From positions 1 to 64,000 of the IMG/VR virus record IMGVR_UViG_3300044712_001933: a DNA stretch of 64,000 bases; one strand, given 5' to 3'. Under the pieces are notes generated by a model that saw nothing but the letters and a program-made list of their open reading frames with translations, ran no database searches and was not told where the DNA came from. The stretch is from a virus. The translations under genes were made by a program, and so were the position numbers. This document shows, piece by piece, positions 27,020 through 36,257 of this stretch; the first letter of the stretch is position 1; each line of letters starts with the position of its first letter.

Positions 27020-27652
27020 TTAACCCCCCATTCTATTTAATCTACTCGATAATTTGCGTTTTTCATCATCCCCGGCCGCTTCCCGAAACCTCCGCGCGTA
27101 AACGGTCTCCCAGTCGACAGACAGCGGATCGTTGAGCTCCTCAAAAGCCACCGCTTTCACCTTGGCTTTCAGCATTTCTGGGTAATTCGTCAACAGAGAA
27201 TTCGTGCTGGCTTCGAACTCGAGGTCGGGCAGAAACCGATAATAAGAAAACGTGAACACCAGATTGTCCGAAGGCTGCCCAAGGACGTTCAGAGTCTTTT
27301 CGACTCCGTCCTCGTCGTTGTCCAGATAAACCGGGAAATTGCTGCGAGACAGCCCGAACCGGGCCACGTTATCGCGATCGACGACATCACACGGAACACC
27401 AAAGCGGGTGCCGTCCGAGAGCCACACGGCCGGCTTCGTAGGCGTGAACTCCTTGAAGTCGGCCGGCAGTGCCGCCGACGAATTCCCAGAAAGGATCGTG
27501 ACGGTGCCGGTGTGCTTCATGCAATACCAGGAGCGGTCCCGGCAAATGGCCCGGAGCGCGGTGTTAATCCAGACCGGGTACATGTCGGCCAGGTCCGGCC
27601 GGCAGACGCCGATCTCCAATGTGCGAGTGAGATCTCTACGGGTTACAATCAT
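27020..27652 (-). CDS. Head-tail adaptor (gatekeeper-type) protein
   Basis: 210 aa, mostly helical ends with a central beta part. The opening MIVTRRDLTRTLEIGVCRPDLADMYPVWINTALRAICRD is the usual start of podovirus adaptor / tubular-A-like proteins, and size fits. It lies between the capsid block and the nozzle genes, the expected position for a ring that joins portal and tail. Confidence 0.65.
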   Translation of the reverse strand: MIVTRRDLTRTLEIGVCRPDLADMYPVWINTALRAICRDRSWYCMKHTGTVTILSGNSSAALPADFKEFTPTKPAVWLSDGTRFGVPCDVVDRDNVARFGLSRSNFPVYLDNDEDGVEKTLNVLGQPSDNLVFTFSYYRFLPDLEFEASTNSLLTNYPEMLKAKVKAVAFEELNDPLSVDWETVYARRFREAAGDDEKRKLSSRLNRMGG

Positions 27653-27665
27653 AATTAGTACAATG

Positions 27666-27703
27666 AAAAAGCCGCCGAGGGTCAGAAAGACCCAGGGCGG
27701 CTT
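27666..27703 (-). terminator. Terminator between capsid and tail blocks
   Basis: Stem AAGCCGCC/GGCGGCTT with a second inner stem GGGTC/GACCC (loop AGAAA), followed on the minus strand by TTTTTCATT. It lies 50 nt past the 51-aa gene and 14 nt before the adaptor start, so it would limit read-through into the tail genes. Confidence 0.75.
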
Positions 27704-27755
27704 GACCCCCTTTGAGGCTAAACGCCTCCCCTACCGACACTACACGTACCAAACA

Positions 27756-27911
27756 CTAGTTTCCGACACTGTCGGGAGCATCTTTGGGCATATTCTGCCG
27801 GTCAATCTCGTCGACAGATTTCTTCGGAGGAATACCCCCAAGAATCTTGGTATACTCGGGCGTTTCGACGCCACTTTTGACACTAGAACTCGCTTTTTTA
27901 GAATCGGCCAT
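27756..27911 (-). CDS. Small hydrophilic protein, 51 aa
   Basis: Starts MADSKKASSS, with AAGGAG about 9 nt upstream. The SD lies inside the last codons of the 96-aa gene, and the two genes are 1 nt apart. Its N-terminus resembles that of the neighbour (MADPKKV), hinting at duplication. No membrane segment or Cys. Function unknown. Confidence 0.6.
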   Translation of the reverse strand: MADSKKASSSVKSGVETPEYTKILGGIPPKKSVDEIDRQNMPKDAPDSVGN

Positions 27912-27912
27912 A

Positions 27913-28203
27913 CTACTTTATCTCCTTGACGTTAAACTGCTTGTTGTCTGCGCACCTCCGCAAATTCTCGGCCAGTTTCGGATCATCCGTAACCATAGAC
28001 GAGATCGGGAGATATCCACCAAACGCTGAGCGGAGCAGCGGAAACGTGTAACTCGTACCGTCCGCAAACTTGATCTGCCCGCCCACTCCAGAGAGCTGCT
28101 CAAACTTCCAGGTAGGCTTTTTTTCCTCTGGAGGAGTGACAGGCCCGGGCGATTTATCGACCAGGGCCTTGGTTGGTTGCACAACTTTTTTAGGGTCAGC
28201 CAT
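27913..28203 (-). CDS. Small capsid-associated hypothetical protein, 96 aa
   Basis: Lys/Pro-rich N-terminus (MADPKKVVQPTK...) then a compact domain from about residue 33 with FADGTSYTFPLLRSAFGGY. It follows the capsid gene directly, a place often taken by head decoration or completion proteins. The start context is CATTATG. No family recognised. Confidence 0.55.
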   Translation of the reverse strand: MADPKKVVQPTKALVDKSPGPVTPPEEKKPTWKFEQLSGVGGQIKFADGTSYTFPLLRSAFGGYLPISSMVTDDPKLAENLRRCADNKQFNVKEIK

Positions 28204-28246
28204 AATGTGTCAGTAGGGTGAAACCGTAAATTAGGTCAGACGACTA

Positions 28247-29566
28247 CTAAGTCGCGCTGATGGCGCCGAGGCCCTTGGCATAGCCGAAGGCGTTGGCAAA
28301 CTTGAGCTTGAGGCCCAGCTTAGCCCGGAACTGTTCCTCGTACTTATCAGTACCAGGCAGTTGGATGTTGGGCTCGAGGAACAGAGGCTCCATCGATTTT
28401 TGGACGACCATGGCCAGGTCGACCACGAACATCCAGGTGACGAAGCTGGGAATTTCCTGCAGCAACGGATGGAACGCCAGATCAAGAACACCGAAAGGCG
28501 TGTTGATCGTGGTGATGTTCATGCCCCAGACCGTCTCCTGGTTCATAATCCGGAACCCATTCGTGGCGCTATTCGCGAAAGTGGAAATCGCGGCATACGC
28601 CGAAGGGCCGGCCAGCGCCAACTTAGCATCCGATCCGTAAACCATGAAGCTTCGCAGCCACTCGTTGAACGCAGCGAGCGTCACTGTGCCGGTGCCGAGA
28701 AGCGCATTGGCGGACAGGCCAGCGGCCTCGATGGCGCCCTTGATGCCGCCCGTGTAATATTCGTAACCGTTAGACCCAGCCTTGCGGACTTTAGTCCCCA
28801 ACAGATAGGCCAATTCGATATCCTTGGCGATGGACTCGAGCGCCTGCAGCCGACGCTGACGGAGCGGGCCGGCCTGGTCGGTGCGCAGTTTTTGGCCTTT
28901 GAAAGCGTTGGTCAGGTTCACCGCGCTGTTGAAAGTCTGGATGTAGTTGGTCAACAGGTCGGGCTCCTCAAACTTTGCGCGGACGGGACCGGTGCCTTCG
29001 TCCTTACCCAACGTGACAATCACCAAAGGATCGCCGGCCAACAGAACATAGGTGCTCGCACCAGTGCCCGGGGTCGCACCCGTACCAATCTGCGCGTCCG
29101 TATAATTCATCCGGCGATACGTCTTAACCGTATCAGTCGTGGGCGTATCTCGAACCTGGATGTATTCACCCGTGGTCATGTTGTACAACACGGTACCTTT
29201 GTCGAGGTACTTCCAAGCCTCAGTGCCGGTGCCATCCGCAGTAGTGGACATCACGATCACGTCGCTGGTATCACCGCGATCGATAGTACTCGACGCACCA
29301 TCACTGGTGACATACGCAGGGTTGGCGGTCTTTACATACAGCGTTCGGCGGAGCGGATCCCTTTCGAACCAGCTAAATTCAGTATTCTCGGCATTCTCGG
29401 TCTTGAGGCGACTCATCAAACCGAAAAGGGTGGTGCCGACGTTCATCCCTTTCGCATTTCGGATCAAAATCGTCCGTTGATACTCGCCCACCAAATCAGC
29501 ATTACGGCTAAGATCAACCTGATTACCCGAATTAGTAGCCAACAGCCCTGCAACAGCACTTCCCAT
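28247..29566 (-). CDS. Major capsid protein (HK97 fold, DUF5309/SU10-like)
   Basis: 439 aa. The pattern is that of SU10-type major capsid proteins: an N-terminal segment before 'RNAKGMNVGTTLFGLMSRL', the E-loop region with TEFSWFERDPL, the long spine-helix part (LRQRRLQALESIAKDIELAYLLG) and a C-terminal A-domain with FRIMNQETVWGMNITTI and HPLLQE. SD AAGGGG lies 6 nt before the ATG. It follows the scaffold gene, from which it is separated by a hairpin that may set their ratio. Confidence 0.85.
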   Translation of the reverse strand: MGSAVAGLLATNSGNQVDLSRNADLVGEYQRTILIRNAKGMNVGTTLFGLMSRLKTENAENTEFSWFERDPLRRTLYVKTANPAYVTSDGASSTIDRGDTSDVIVMSTTADGTGTEAWKYLDKGTVLYNMTTGEYIQVRDTPTTDTVKTYRRMNYTDAQIGTGATPGTGASTYVLLAGDPLVIVTLGKDEGTGPVRAKFEEPDLLTNYIQTFNSAVNLTNAFKGQKLRTDQAGPLRQRRLQALESIAKDIELAYLLGTKVRKAGSNGYEYYTGGIKGAIEAAGLSANALLGTGTVTLAAFNEWLRSFMVYGSDAKLALAGPSAYAAISTFANSATNGFRIMNQETVWGMNITTINTPFGVLDLAFHPLLQEIPSFVTWMFVVDLAMVVQKSMEPLFLEPNIQLPGTDKYEEQFRAKLGLKLKFANAFGYAKGLGAISAT

Positions 29567-29639
29567 ATTTTCCCCTTGTTAATTTCCCTTGTTGTTCTAG
29601 AAGCCCTTAAGAGCCCCATTAATCCCTCTACTGTTACAA

Positions 29640-29671
29640 TAAAAGACCCGAGCCGCTACAGCAACTCGGGT
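29640..29671 (-). terminator. Hairpin between scaffold and capsid genes
   Basis: Stem ACCCGAG/CTCGGGT (29646-29652 with 29665-29671), followed on the minus strand by CTTTTATT. A modest terminator or processing site that would uncouple scaffold and capsid mRNA levels. The plus-strand side also has T-rich sequence, so it could act both ways. Confidence 0.65.
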
Positions 29672-29709
29672 TTGATTGTTTTAATCAGAAATCAAAGAAG
29701 GGCTTGACT

Positions 29710-30927
29710 CTAATCGAGCAACGTAGCAGCAACATTCTTGTGAAAATCAGGCAGCGCGCCGCTAGGGGCAACTGCAGAAGGTGAATTTGCTGTCGGGGGC
29801 TTTATCGGAGGAGCTCCAGAGACGCCAGGCGCGCCAGAAGCAGCCGCGGCCGGTCCGGACGCCGCAGGAGGGGGAGTCACCGGAGTTTGTGCCGGGGCCT
29901 TGCGGGCCTTCACAGCATCCTTCCAGGTGTTTGTGGCCGTCGGGTTCCACGCCTTGTACTGCTGCTGCAAAATGGCGTTGGTCTGGCGGTCCACCTCAGC
30001 CATAAACTGTTTGCCGGACATGCGGGCGACCTCGTTCGGGTATTGCCGGGCGAGCTCCTCAGCCACGTTTCGAGTGAGCTCGATATGCTCCGCGTACTCT
30101 GGGTAAGTCGTCAAAAACGCCTGTTCGGTCGCAACTCGATCCAACTGCTCCTGCTGAGAAACGACATTGTTGAGCCGCTGAATATGGGGCGAGAGTTGTT
30201 CAAAGATCCCCTTGCGGGCCAGCAAGACCGACTGTGCCACGATCCGGGCGTTGTAGTCGCCCAGGGCCTTGAGGGCGTCCTCGCCGCCGGCCAAAATGGT
30301 TTCGAGCTCCTCGGGCTTGATCGCCACCCGGTCCGTGATGGCGGCCGAGAGCTCTTTAACAAAAGCCGCTTCCCTCTCCGCGATTTCCTTCTTCTGCCGC
30401 TCGATTTCCTCCGGCGACGGAGGAGCCGGCGGAGCCTTCGGCTCGGGCTTCAATTGCGGAGCCTCCTGGGCCTTCAAAATGGTGGCCAGCTGCTCTCGCG
30501 TGTATTTCTTGCCGTCGATCTCGATGTCGTCCGCCGGCGGAGGCCCTGACGGACCGCCTTGAGGCTTAGACGGCGGCAACGTGGAGGCTCCAGAGACGCC
30601 CGGACCGGAATGACCCGGCGCCGACGCTCCAGTGGGCCCTGTTGGGCCGAGTCCGGGCGGAGGGGTCACGGACGGACCGGAAACACCGGGAGGACCAGAC
30701 GCCCCAGAGGTAGCGCCCGAGGATCCAGAGGCGCCGGAAGCGCCACGCTGGGCAAACTCCGGGATGTTAGTGGACGCGCGAAGGCGGCCTTCCTCGGCGT
30801 TAATGAAAGCCATTCCGCCCTCATCGCCGTCGGGCAGGGCGTCGATCGCCGAAATCGGGGCGAACGGGGTTTCTGTTGAAGTGTCGGCCGCGAGGGCCGG
30901 TTTGTCAGTCGAGTTTTCCAGAGGCAT
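29710..30927 (-). CDS. Scaffolding protein with collagen-like and helical parts
   Basis: 405 aa. Residues about 60-135 are a Gly/Ser/Pro-rich, partly Gly-X-Y stretch. Residues about 165-330 are charged, highly helical sequence (KKEIAEREAAFVKELS...), and the tail is Pro/Ala-rich. No fold-forming core is seen. Such acidic, helical, low-complexity proteins just upstream of the capsid gene are typically scaffolds that guide procapsid assembly. The Gly-X-Y stretch is uncommon for that role. The 5' end overlaps the 87-aa gene by 23 nt. Confidence 0.7.
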   Translation of the reverse strand: MPLENSTDKPALAADTSTETPFAPISAIDALPDGDEGGMAFINAEEGRLRASTNIPEFAQRGASGASGSSGATSGASGPPGVSGPSVTPPPGLGPTGPTGASAPGHSGPGVSGASTLPPSKPQGGPSGPPPADDIEIDGKKYTREQLATILKAQEAPQLKPEPKAPPAPPSPEEIERQKKEIAEREAAFVKELSAAITDRVAIKPEELETILAGGEDALKALGDYNARIVAQSVLLARKGIFEQLSPHIQRLNNVVSQQEQLDRVATEQAFLTTYPEYAEHIELTRNVAEELARQYPNEVARMSGKQFMAEVDRQTNAILQQQYKAWNPTATNTWKDAVKARKAPAQTPVTPPPAASGPAAAASGAPGVSGAPPIKPPTANSPSAVAPSGALPDFHKNVAATLLD

Positions 30928-31168
30928 ACAGTTCCTTTATATGTGGAGTGTCTTTTTTATGTAAAATATCCAGTGCTTGCCGTAAACCGGCGATCTGGCC
31001 CTGCAGTTTGTGGAGCTCTTCAGGAGCCACGGTCTCCAGGCGCTTCACGCACTTGGTCACTTCCGCGACCAACGCGTTGTGCAGCATCCGCTGCGCAAAA
31101 CTTAGAGGAAATCTGTCCCAGGTTTTACGCTCATCGTCCGGATGAATGGGGGCCGAAACCAATTCCAC
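30905..31168 (-). CDS. Small helical protein between portal and scaffold
   Basis: 87 aa, helical throughout, with a leucine-rich stretch (LHKLQGQIAGLRQALDIL) that could form a coiled coil. The last 23 nt overlap the scaffold gene. A position between portal and scaffold would suit an assembly chaperone or a small head-completion protein, but nothing in the sequence names it. Confidence 0.5.
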   Translation of the reverse strand: MELVSAPIHPDDERKTWDRFPLSFAQRMLHNALVAEVTKCVKRLETVAPEELHKLQGQIAGLRQALDILHKKDTPHIKELYASGKLD

Positions 31169-31181
31169 AAAATATGCAATT

Positions 31182-33269
31182 TTAGAGCCCTAATCCGCCT
31201 GGCCGAGGCTGGCTCGGACCGAGCGCGGGCAGTTTTATCTGAGGCAACGCAGGAGCGGCCGGGTTTTCCGGCGCAGGCCCAGGCGGCTGACCAGGTCCAG
31301 CAGGCGAAGGCATGCCGGGAGGTCCAGCAGGCGCCACCGGAGGCCCTGCGGCCCCTCCAGGCTGATAAGGAGCCGGCAAGCTCGCAGCAGGATACTGGAA
31401 ATTGTCCAAATCGATGCCGGAGGCTTTGGCGGCGCCAAAAACGAGCTTCCGAGGATCCAAATTCCCAGGCGCCGGCGCAAAGATCTGCGGGAAGGCCCCG
31501 ACGGTCTCGAGAATTCGAGTGATCGCCGCGACTTTTTTTCCGTCCGTACCAGGCAGGGTTCCGTCGTGCGCGACAAAATCAAAACTCCCCTGAATCGTGT
31601 CCCGGGAAATAGCCAACGAAGCAACTCCCTGCAGCGCGGCCGGCGTGTCCAGATTAGGCTGGAAGCGCAGGATCTGCGGAACGTCTAAAAATTGCTGAAA
31701 GTTACTGACGAATTGCTGAGTCTGGCCGACGAGGGCCTGGGTGCTCAGCAACCTGGCAACCGAGCTCATGCGCCCGGCAGACATTTGCTGGGTGCCGGCG
31801 AATTGCGTCGCAGAATCCGCGTCAGAGCTCATCGATCCCTGCATCGAGCTGTTCGCCCCGGTCACGCTTTCGCTAAACATCAGGAATTGCATCATCTCTT
31901 CCTGGAAGTTTTCAGTGAGGTCTTTGATCGGGACCTGTTGGATCGCTTCGCTGATCTTCATCCCGGTCGCGTTGGGCTTTAGGACGATCAGCATGCCCTC
32001 TTTTTCGGGATCCAGGAAGTCCTCGATCTCGACATACTCCGGGTTCGCGATGAACACGTTGCCGACGGTGCGCGCGATGGCTTCTTGGTGCCGATTTTTT
32101 AAATAATCGACATGGTCCTGAAGCCCCTTCAGAAGGGTGATCCAGGAAGGCGAAAATTGGTAGTGCGCAAACGGCCGGCCCTCGGCGACAGAATAGGGGA
32201 AAACCCCGTGGGCGTAGGTGGATTCGTTGACAGCCAGCAAAACGTCCTCGCCGGCGATTAAAAATTGGAAAACAGACGACTCCTCACCGTCGTGGATCTC
32301 GTGATCCACCGGCACCAGCTTGACCCACAGCTCCCAAACGTCGAAAATCCCAGGGTCTTTTTGGTTGCCCGTCTCAGGAAGCCCCAGGTCGCTGGTGGAT
32401 CGGGTACGCTCGTACTCCGTACGGCTGACCTCGCTCGTGGAAGACGTCGGCGAACCGCTGCCCGAGACCATGGCTTCGATCGAGGGCGTCTTGGCGGCGG
32501 CCTTTTTCTCCTTCAGCTCGGCTACTGCGCTTGGTAAAACATACGACGGATGGTCGATGGGCAGTTTAGACCGGCGCTCGAGGTCGTGGTAAGCGATCCG
32601 AGTCTTATGCCCGCAGAAACGCATGTCGTTCAGGCGCCACAAGGGCAGGGCAGGGTCAGCCACCCAGTCATAGGGGCTTACCAGCTCGGCACGATTGTAC
32701 CCGCCGATCACTTTGGTCTTGCGGACCGGCCGAAAATACGTGGAAGGGACGCCCGTCTCGGGGTCGACCTCCTCCGGATCCATCACCGACTCCTGGACTA
32801 CTTCACTCCCGTACAGGGGCGCCCAAGAGTTGTAAAAAATGCCACGGTTGGCGACAAGGCAGTCCTGCACCCAGAGATACCCCAACGTGTAAAACGGCTG
32901 GCGCTCCGCGTTCCATTTGAGCAGTCGATTGACGTGCTCCGCCGGAATTTCATCCTCTGGGCCACGGGGCTCCACTTTGTGCGGGGTGTCCTGGCCAAAC
33001 AGCACCTGGGCGATGTAGGTCGCCATGGTGGTTATCTGGGTTGCCGACATCGGCAGCACATACCTGCGCGGGTGCCCTTTCGCGAGCTTGACGTAGTCGT
33101 CCCGCGTCAGGGGCGCGTAGCACATAAGCGCATCATAAGCAACATCAAAGTCGCCGGTCCAATATTCGACCGCACCACGACCAAGCCGCAGGTAGTCCTT
33201 AGCGACTTTGGTGATGTCCTCGCGGAATTTTTTCTCCCGCTCGATGCGCCGGGCCAGAAGCCTGTCCAT
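31182..33269 (-). CDS. Portal protein
   Basis: 695 aa. The N-terminal wing (helical RRIEREKKFREDITKVAKDYL and PLTRDDYVKLAKGHPRRYVLPMSATQITTMATYIAQVLFGQ), the central clip/stem region, and a Gln/Ser-rich crown helix around residues 470-560 (SVTGANSSMQGSMSSDADSATQFAG) match podovirus-type portals in order and size. The C-terminus is a Pro-rich tail (about 80 residues). Forms the dodecameric DNA gate on the capsid and partners with the terminase encoded upstream. Confidence 0.8.
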   Translation of the reverse strand: MDRLLARRIEREKKFREDITKVAKDYLRLGRGAVEYWTGDFDVAYDALMCYAPLTRDDYVKLAKGHPRRYVLPMSATQITTMATYIAQVLFGQDTPHKVEPRGPEDEIPAEHVNRLLKWNAERQPFYTLGYLWVQDCLVANRGIFYNSWAPLYGSEVVQESVMDPEEVDPETGVPSTYFRPVRKTKVIGGYNRAELVSPYDWVADPALPLWRLNDMRFCGHKTRIAYHDLERRSKLPIDHPSYVLPSAVAELKEKKAAAKTPSIEAMVSGSGSPTSSTSEVSRTEYERTRSTSDLGLPETGNQKDPGIFDVWELWVKLVPVDHEIHDGEESSVFQFLIAGEDVLLAVNESTYAHGVFPYSVAEGRPFAHYQFSPSWITLLKGLQDHVDYLKNRHQEAIARTVGNVFIANPEYVEIEDFLDPEKEGMLIVLKPNATGMKISEAIQQVPIKDLTENFQEEMMQFLMFSESVTGANSSMQGSMSSDADSATQFAGTQQMSAGRMSSVARLLSTQALVGQTQQFVSNFQQFLDVPQILRFQPNLDTPAALQGVASLAISRDTIQGSFDFVAHDGTLPGTDGKKVAAITRILETVGAFPQIFAPAPGNLDPRKLVFGAAKASGIDLDNFQYPAASLPAPYQPGGAAGPPVAPAGPPGMPSPAGPGQPPGPAPENPAAPALPQIKLPALGPSQPRPGGLGL

Positions 33270-33272
33270 TAA

Positions 33273-33569
33273 TTAAACTTGTCCCTCTCGGGGCTTTATC
33301 GGATTAATTATTTTAACGGCAGGACCCAGACTCCCGTCCGCATTTTTTATGTGCAGAAGAATCGAGCCGTCCTGTTGCGTCACGGCCTGGTACTCAGGTG
33401 AGGCGTTGCCGGCCAATCCAGGCGGCATAAGGCCCGGCAAAGACGGTACGGGTGCTGTCGCACGCACGTCATCCATCATGGGGCTCAAAGGGCGCCCGGA
33501 GCCGGGGACCGCCGCGGGCATCGTTTGCCCACCCCCGGTCCCGGAGCCTAAATAGTCGAGGAGTGCCAT
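33273..33569 (-). CDS. Hypothetical protein, 98 aa
   Basis: A Gly/Pro-rich N-terminal half (MALLDYLGSGTGGGQ, repeated Pro-X-Leu) precedes a small beta-hairpin-like segment (GSILLHIKNADGSLGPAVKIINPI). It ends 3 nt before the portal start, so is very likely co-translated. No known family. Could be a portal- or terminase-associated accessory protein. Confidence 0.5.
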   Translation of the reverse strand: MALLDYLGSGTGGGQTMPAAVPGSGRPLSPMMDDVRATAPVPSLPGLMPPGLAGNASPEYQAVTQQDGSILLHIKNADGSLGPAVKIINPIKPREGQV

Positions 33570-33574
33570 AGTGA

Positions 33575-33976
33575 TTAGTCCTCCAGGTCAGACGCAGACA
33601 CGGGTGGCGCGGGCTTGGAGGGCTTTTTCGGCCGCTTGAACCCGAGCATGGCTTCCTCCGCGGCGTCGTCCTCCGACCCCTCGGCAGCCACGTCAGTGAC
33701 AGAAACGGGGGTCAGCTGGGGCACGCCGTCGAGGTCCCCCACGGTAAAAGTGACTTTGGCGGTGAACGTGGAGCCGGGAGTAAACTCAGTGCCCTCAAAC
33801 ATTCCGCCAGGAATTGTCAAGCCCGGACCTGCGGTGTCCGCTGGAGCTTGTTCTGGTGCCGGTTCCCTGGTGTCGCCCATAGGAGGAATGACCGGCTTGT
33901 CCTCGGCGTCAGTGCTGACAGGTTCCGCGCCGCCCATACCCTCTTTTTTCCCGAATCCCATATTGCCAAATCCCAT
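33575..33976 (-). CDS. Hypothetical acidic protein, 133 aa
   Basis: Starts MGFGNMGFGKKEG. The middle (residues about 45-95) is a beta-rich stretch (FTAKVTFTVGDLDGVPQLTPVSV) and the end is acidic then basic-Pro (FKRPKKPSKPAPPVSASDLED). The upstream A/T-rich leader contains AAGGGG, 10 nt before the ATG. It lies between terL and portal where small head proteins are common. Function unknown. Confidence 0.5.
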   Translation of the reverse strand: MGFGNMGFGKKEGMGGAEPVSTDAEDKPVIPPMGDTREPAPEQAPADTAGPGLTIPGGMFEGTEFTPGSTFTAKVTFTVGDLDGVPQLTPVSVTDVAAEGSEDDAAEEAMLGFKRPKKPSKPAPPVSASDLED

Positions 33977-34021
33977 AAATGAAAACCCCTTTTTATTAAG
34001 GTACTCCCAGTGCCGACGTTG

Positions 34022-35593
34022 TCAACGATACCGACGCGGACGGTTGACTTTCACGGTCCTGGCCAGCGGACCCACGAGCCCCTTGGAGCCTTCCACTTTG
34101 GTCTTGGTGATCCTCAGGCAGTTTATTTTGGCGTACCTGGCGGCGTCGCTGACGTGGTCGACCTCACCACAGAGAGGGCCCTTGAGGGGCTCATCAGATC
34201 CGTAGCCAGGCTGTCCAGGTTCCGGGTAACGGTAGGCGCCGCAGAGAGCGGCATACAGGGTCGGACAAGCACTCTTGTCGATCCGATAGACCAAATTGCC
34301 GAAGCGGTCCTTCTCTTCGAACAACCGGTTCACGATCGTGAAGCTGTCCTGGAGCCCTGAGCGGCAATAGCCTGGGAAGATTTGGTAAGAGTGGAGCGTG
34401 TCGATGCTGCGCCCCTTGTCCGTCCGGGCACTTCCAGCAATGTCGCAAAAGTCTTTTACGCCCCGGCAGATATTCCGATCGTTCCAGAAAGGGAAAACGG
34501 AATTGGTGATGTCGACCGCGCGCCGGCATTGGCGTTCCACGTCGGACTGAGAAGCCACGGATTCGTAGAGGTCCCACCAATATTCGTCGATGCCGTCCTC
34601 CCAATACGCCGCCCAGACGATGGCGTTGTGCGTGCCGAAGTCCCACCCGCGGATCAAATAGGCCCCCTCGGGCCAGTCCAGGTGGTCAAAAGAGTGTTCC
34701 TGGGAGAAGGAGAAAAAGACCGGGTTCCCCTCGAACACGTCGCTGTATTGGCCCAGTAACATTTTCTGGAACAGGGCCGGATTTTTCGCATACGCTCGCT
34801 CGAGGGTTTCGACGTAGCCGGTGGGGAGATTGTGACGATTCTCGTGGGTGGGAATATGCCAGTAGTGAGTGTCCGACCAGCCCTCTTTTTTCCACTCGTC
34901 TTCCAACTTGGCGATCCAGTGCGACGGGCTCGGCGGGTTCGAGTCGATGATGATTCCAGAGTCGACGATGTAGCCCTTTTCGTCGCAGGTGAACGGGTCG
35001 GCGCCCTTCCACCGGAGGCACGCCAGGGCCATGTCATAGTCGGATTTCATCAGCTGGTCGGCCTCGACGAAGATCAGGCGAGAACATTCGAAACCACGAA
35101 ACCGTGAAGCCTGGTAGTTTTCGCTGGGCACGCCGGCGAAACACAGCCAGGAGCAGTACTGATTCCCGACGGAGTCCAGCCATTGGATCGTCTGCGATTT
35201 GGAGGCGCCCGGATTCTTATGCTTGAAGTCGTTAAACAGCTCGATGGCTTTGCGGCTCGGTAGTCTGAAGGTCCGGCCGCCGTCCATCTTTTTAAACAGA
35301 GAGACTCCGGTATCCTGATACCCGGTGCCGCATCGGGCAAAGACCAGCTCGAACGTCTCGAGCGTGGTGTCCTCGTTGGAGTCCTGGGTCTTGCGGAGAA
35401 TGTAGGACTTCGCGCCGGCATTGTGGAAGCTGTGGTCGATCACGTCCACGGCGATCGCAGTTGTTTTTCCGGATCCACGCCCGCCGATCAAGAAGCGTTT
35501 CCTCGCCGGCGACTTGTGGAACTCTTCGATGGACCGGCCGGGCTTATACCACCCGACCTCCGTCGTGTCATTTCTTGGGATTATTGTGGACAT
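34022..35593 (-). CDS. terL: Terminase large subunit
   Basis: 523 aa. Walker A at residues 37-44 (GGRGSGKT), Walker B RLIFVEAD around residue 175, then an RNase H-fold nuclease domain: IRGWDFGTHNAIV (first Asp), KDFCDIAGS, and HVSDAARYAK near the C-terminus (last Asp). It drives ATP-dependent packaging and cuts the concatemer. No small-terminase candidate is obvious directly beside it. It starts 7 nt after the HNH-like gene. Confidence 0.9.
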   Translation of the reverse strand: MSTIIPRNDTTEVGWYKPGRSIEEFHKSPARKRFLIGGRGSGKTTAIAVDVIDHSFHNAGAKSYILRKTQDSNEDTTLETFELVFARCGTGYQDTGVSLFKKMDGGRTFRLPSRKAIELFNDFKHKNPGASKSQTIQWLDSVGNQYCSWLCFAGVPSENYQASRFRGFECSRLIFVEADQLMKSDYDMALACLRWKGADPFTCDEKGYIVDSGIIIDSNPPSPSHWIAKLEDEWKKEGWSDTHYWHIPTHENRHNLPTGYVETLERAYAKNPALFQKMLLGQYSDVFEGNPVFFSFSQEHSFDHLDWPEGAYLIRGWDFGTHNAIVWAAYWEDGIDEYWWDLYESVASQSDVERQCRRAVDITNSVFPFWNDRNICRGVKDFCDIAGSARTDKGRSIDTLHSYQIFPGYCRSGLQDSFTIVNRLFEEKDRFGNLVYRIDKSACPTLYAALCGAYRYPEPGQPGYGSDEPLKGPLCGEVDHVSDAARYAKINCLRITKTKVEGSKGLVGPLARTVKVNRPRRYR

Positions 35594-35600
35594 CTACGAA

Positions 35601-36257
35601 CTAAGGAGTCTGGATTGCCTTGTCAAACGGCCAGAGGAGCCGGAAAAGTCGCACCCATACACGGTTATACTTACGCCCCCACAGCGCGCACCATTCAGCT
35701 AGGCACCGACGCTCGCCGCGGAACTCGAAGACGAGATTACGCATGCTCAAACGGTTTGGATGCTGCTTGATTGCCCGAACCGGGGTGGTGAGCATTCGTT
35801 CGGGCGACCAGCCGCGCTTGTACCGGAGTGACAACACCGCCGCAGGGATACCAGTGATACGAGACCACTCAGCCAACGACTTTTTCATGCCCGCATACTC
35901 GACAAAAACAGTCGTCGACCGGTTTAGGTTCTGGGTGCGTCTGTCCGCATAGCGGATGTTCTCGATAACGTAGTTGCCGTCGTTGTCTCGACGGTCGATA
36001 GAAAAACCGTCCGGGACCTCCCCATAGGCATCCAGAAGAGCTTGGGCGAGTTCACAGGGATGGTCGAACTTAGGGTCGACGACGATTCCGCGGCCGCCGT
36101 ACCGGTAATACAGCGGGTCTTTGGGATTGTAGCAACGGCTCCACGCTTTATACGCAGCTTGGTATAGTTTAGTACCGCACAGCCCGTGTTCGCGGCGTTC
36201 GATAGGCCAGCGCTGTTTAGAGCCCGCGCTGGAGGCTATTTCATTGGTATTTTCCAT
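35601..36257 (-). CDS. HNH-type homing endonuclease-like protein
   Basis: 218 aa. Residues about 28-110 match the phage HNH family with the pattern W...RCYNP...YYRYGGRGIVV...GFSIDRRDNDGNYVIENIRYAD...QNLNRS. Two NUMOD-like DNA-binding segments follow (LAEWSRITGIPAAVLSLRYKRGWSPERML and a second, diverged CLAEWCALWG). Free-standing HNH genes often invade sites beside terminase. Here the gene precedes terL by 7 nt. It carries an unusually strong leader: the conserved hairpin, then GGAGG and GATTGTATG. Confidence 0.75.
   Translation of the reverse strand: MENTNEIASSAGSKQRWPIERREHGLCGTKLYQAAYKAWSRCYNPKDPLYYRYGGRGIVVDPKFDHPCELAQALLDAYGEVPDGFSIDRRDNDGNYVIENIRYADRRTQNLNRSTTVFVEYAGMKKSLAEWSRITGIPAAVLSLRYKRGWSPERMLTTPVRAIKQHPNRLSMRNLVFEFRGERRCLAEWCALWGRKYNRVWVRLFRLLWPFDKAIQTP

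Noticed and set aside
27020-27652. Small terminase subunit
   Set aside because: Position and N-terminal pattern fit a head-tail adaptor better.
28361-29707. 448-residue plus-strand frame
   Set aside because: Antisense to the major capsid gene; no recognisable domain.
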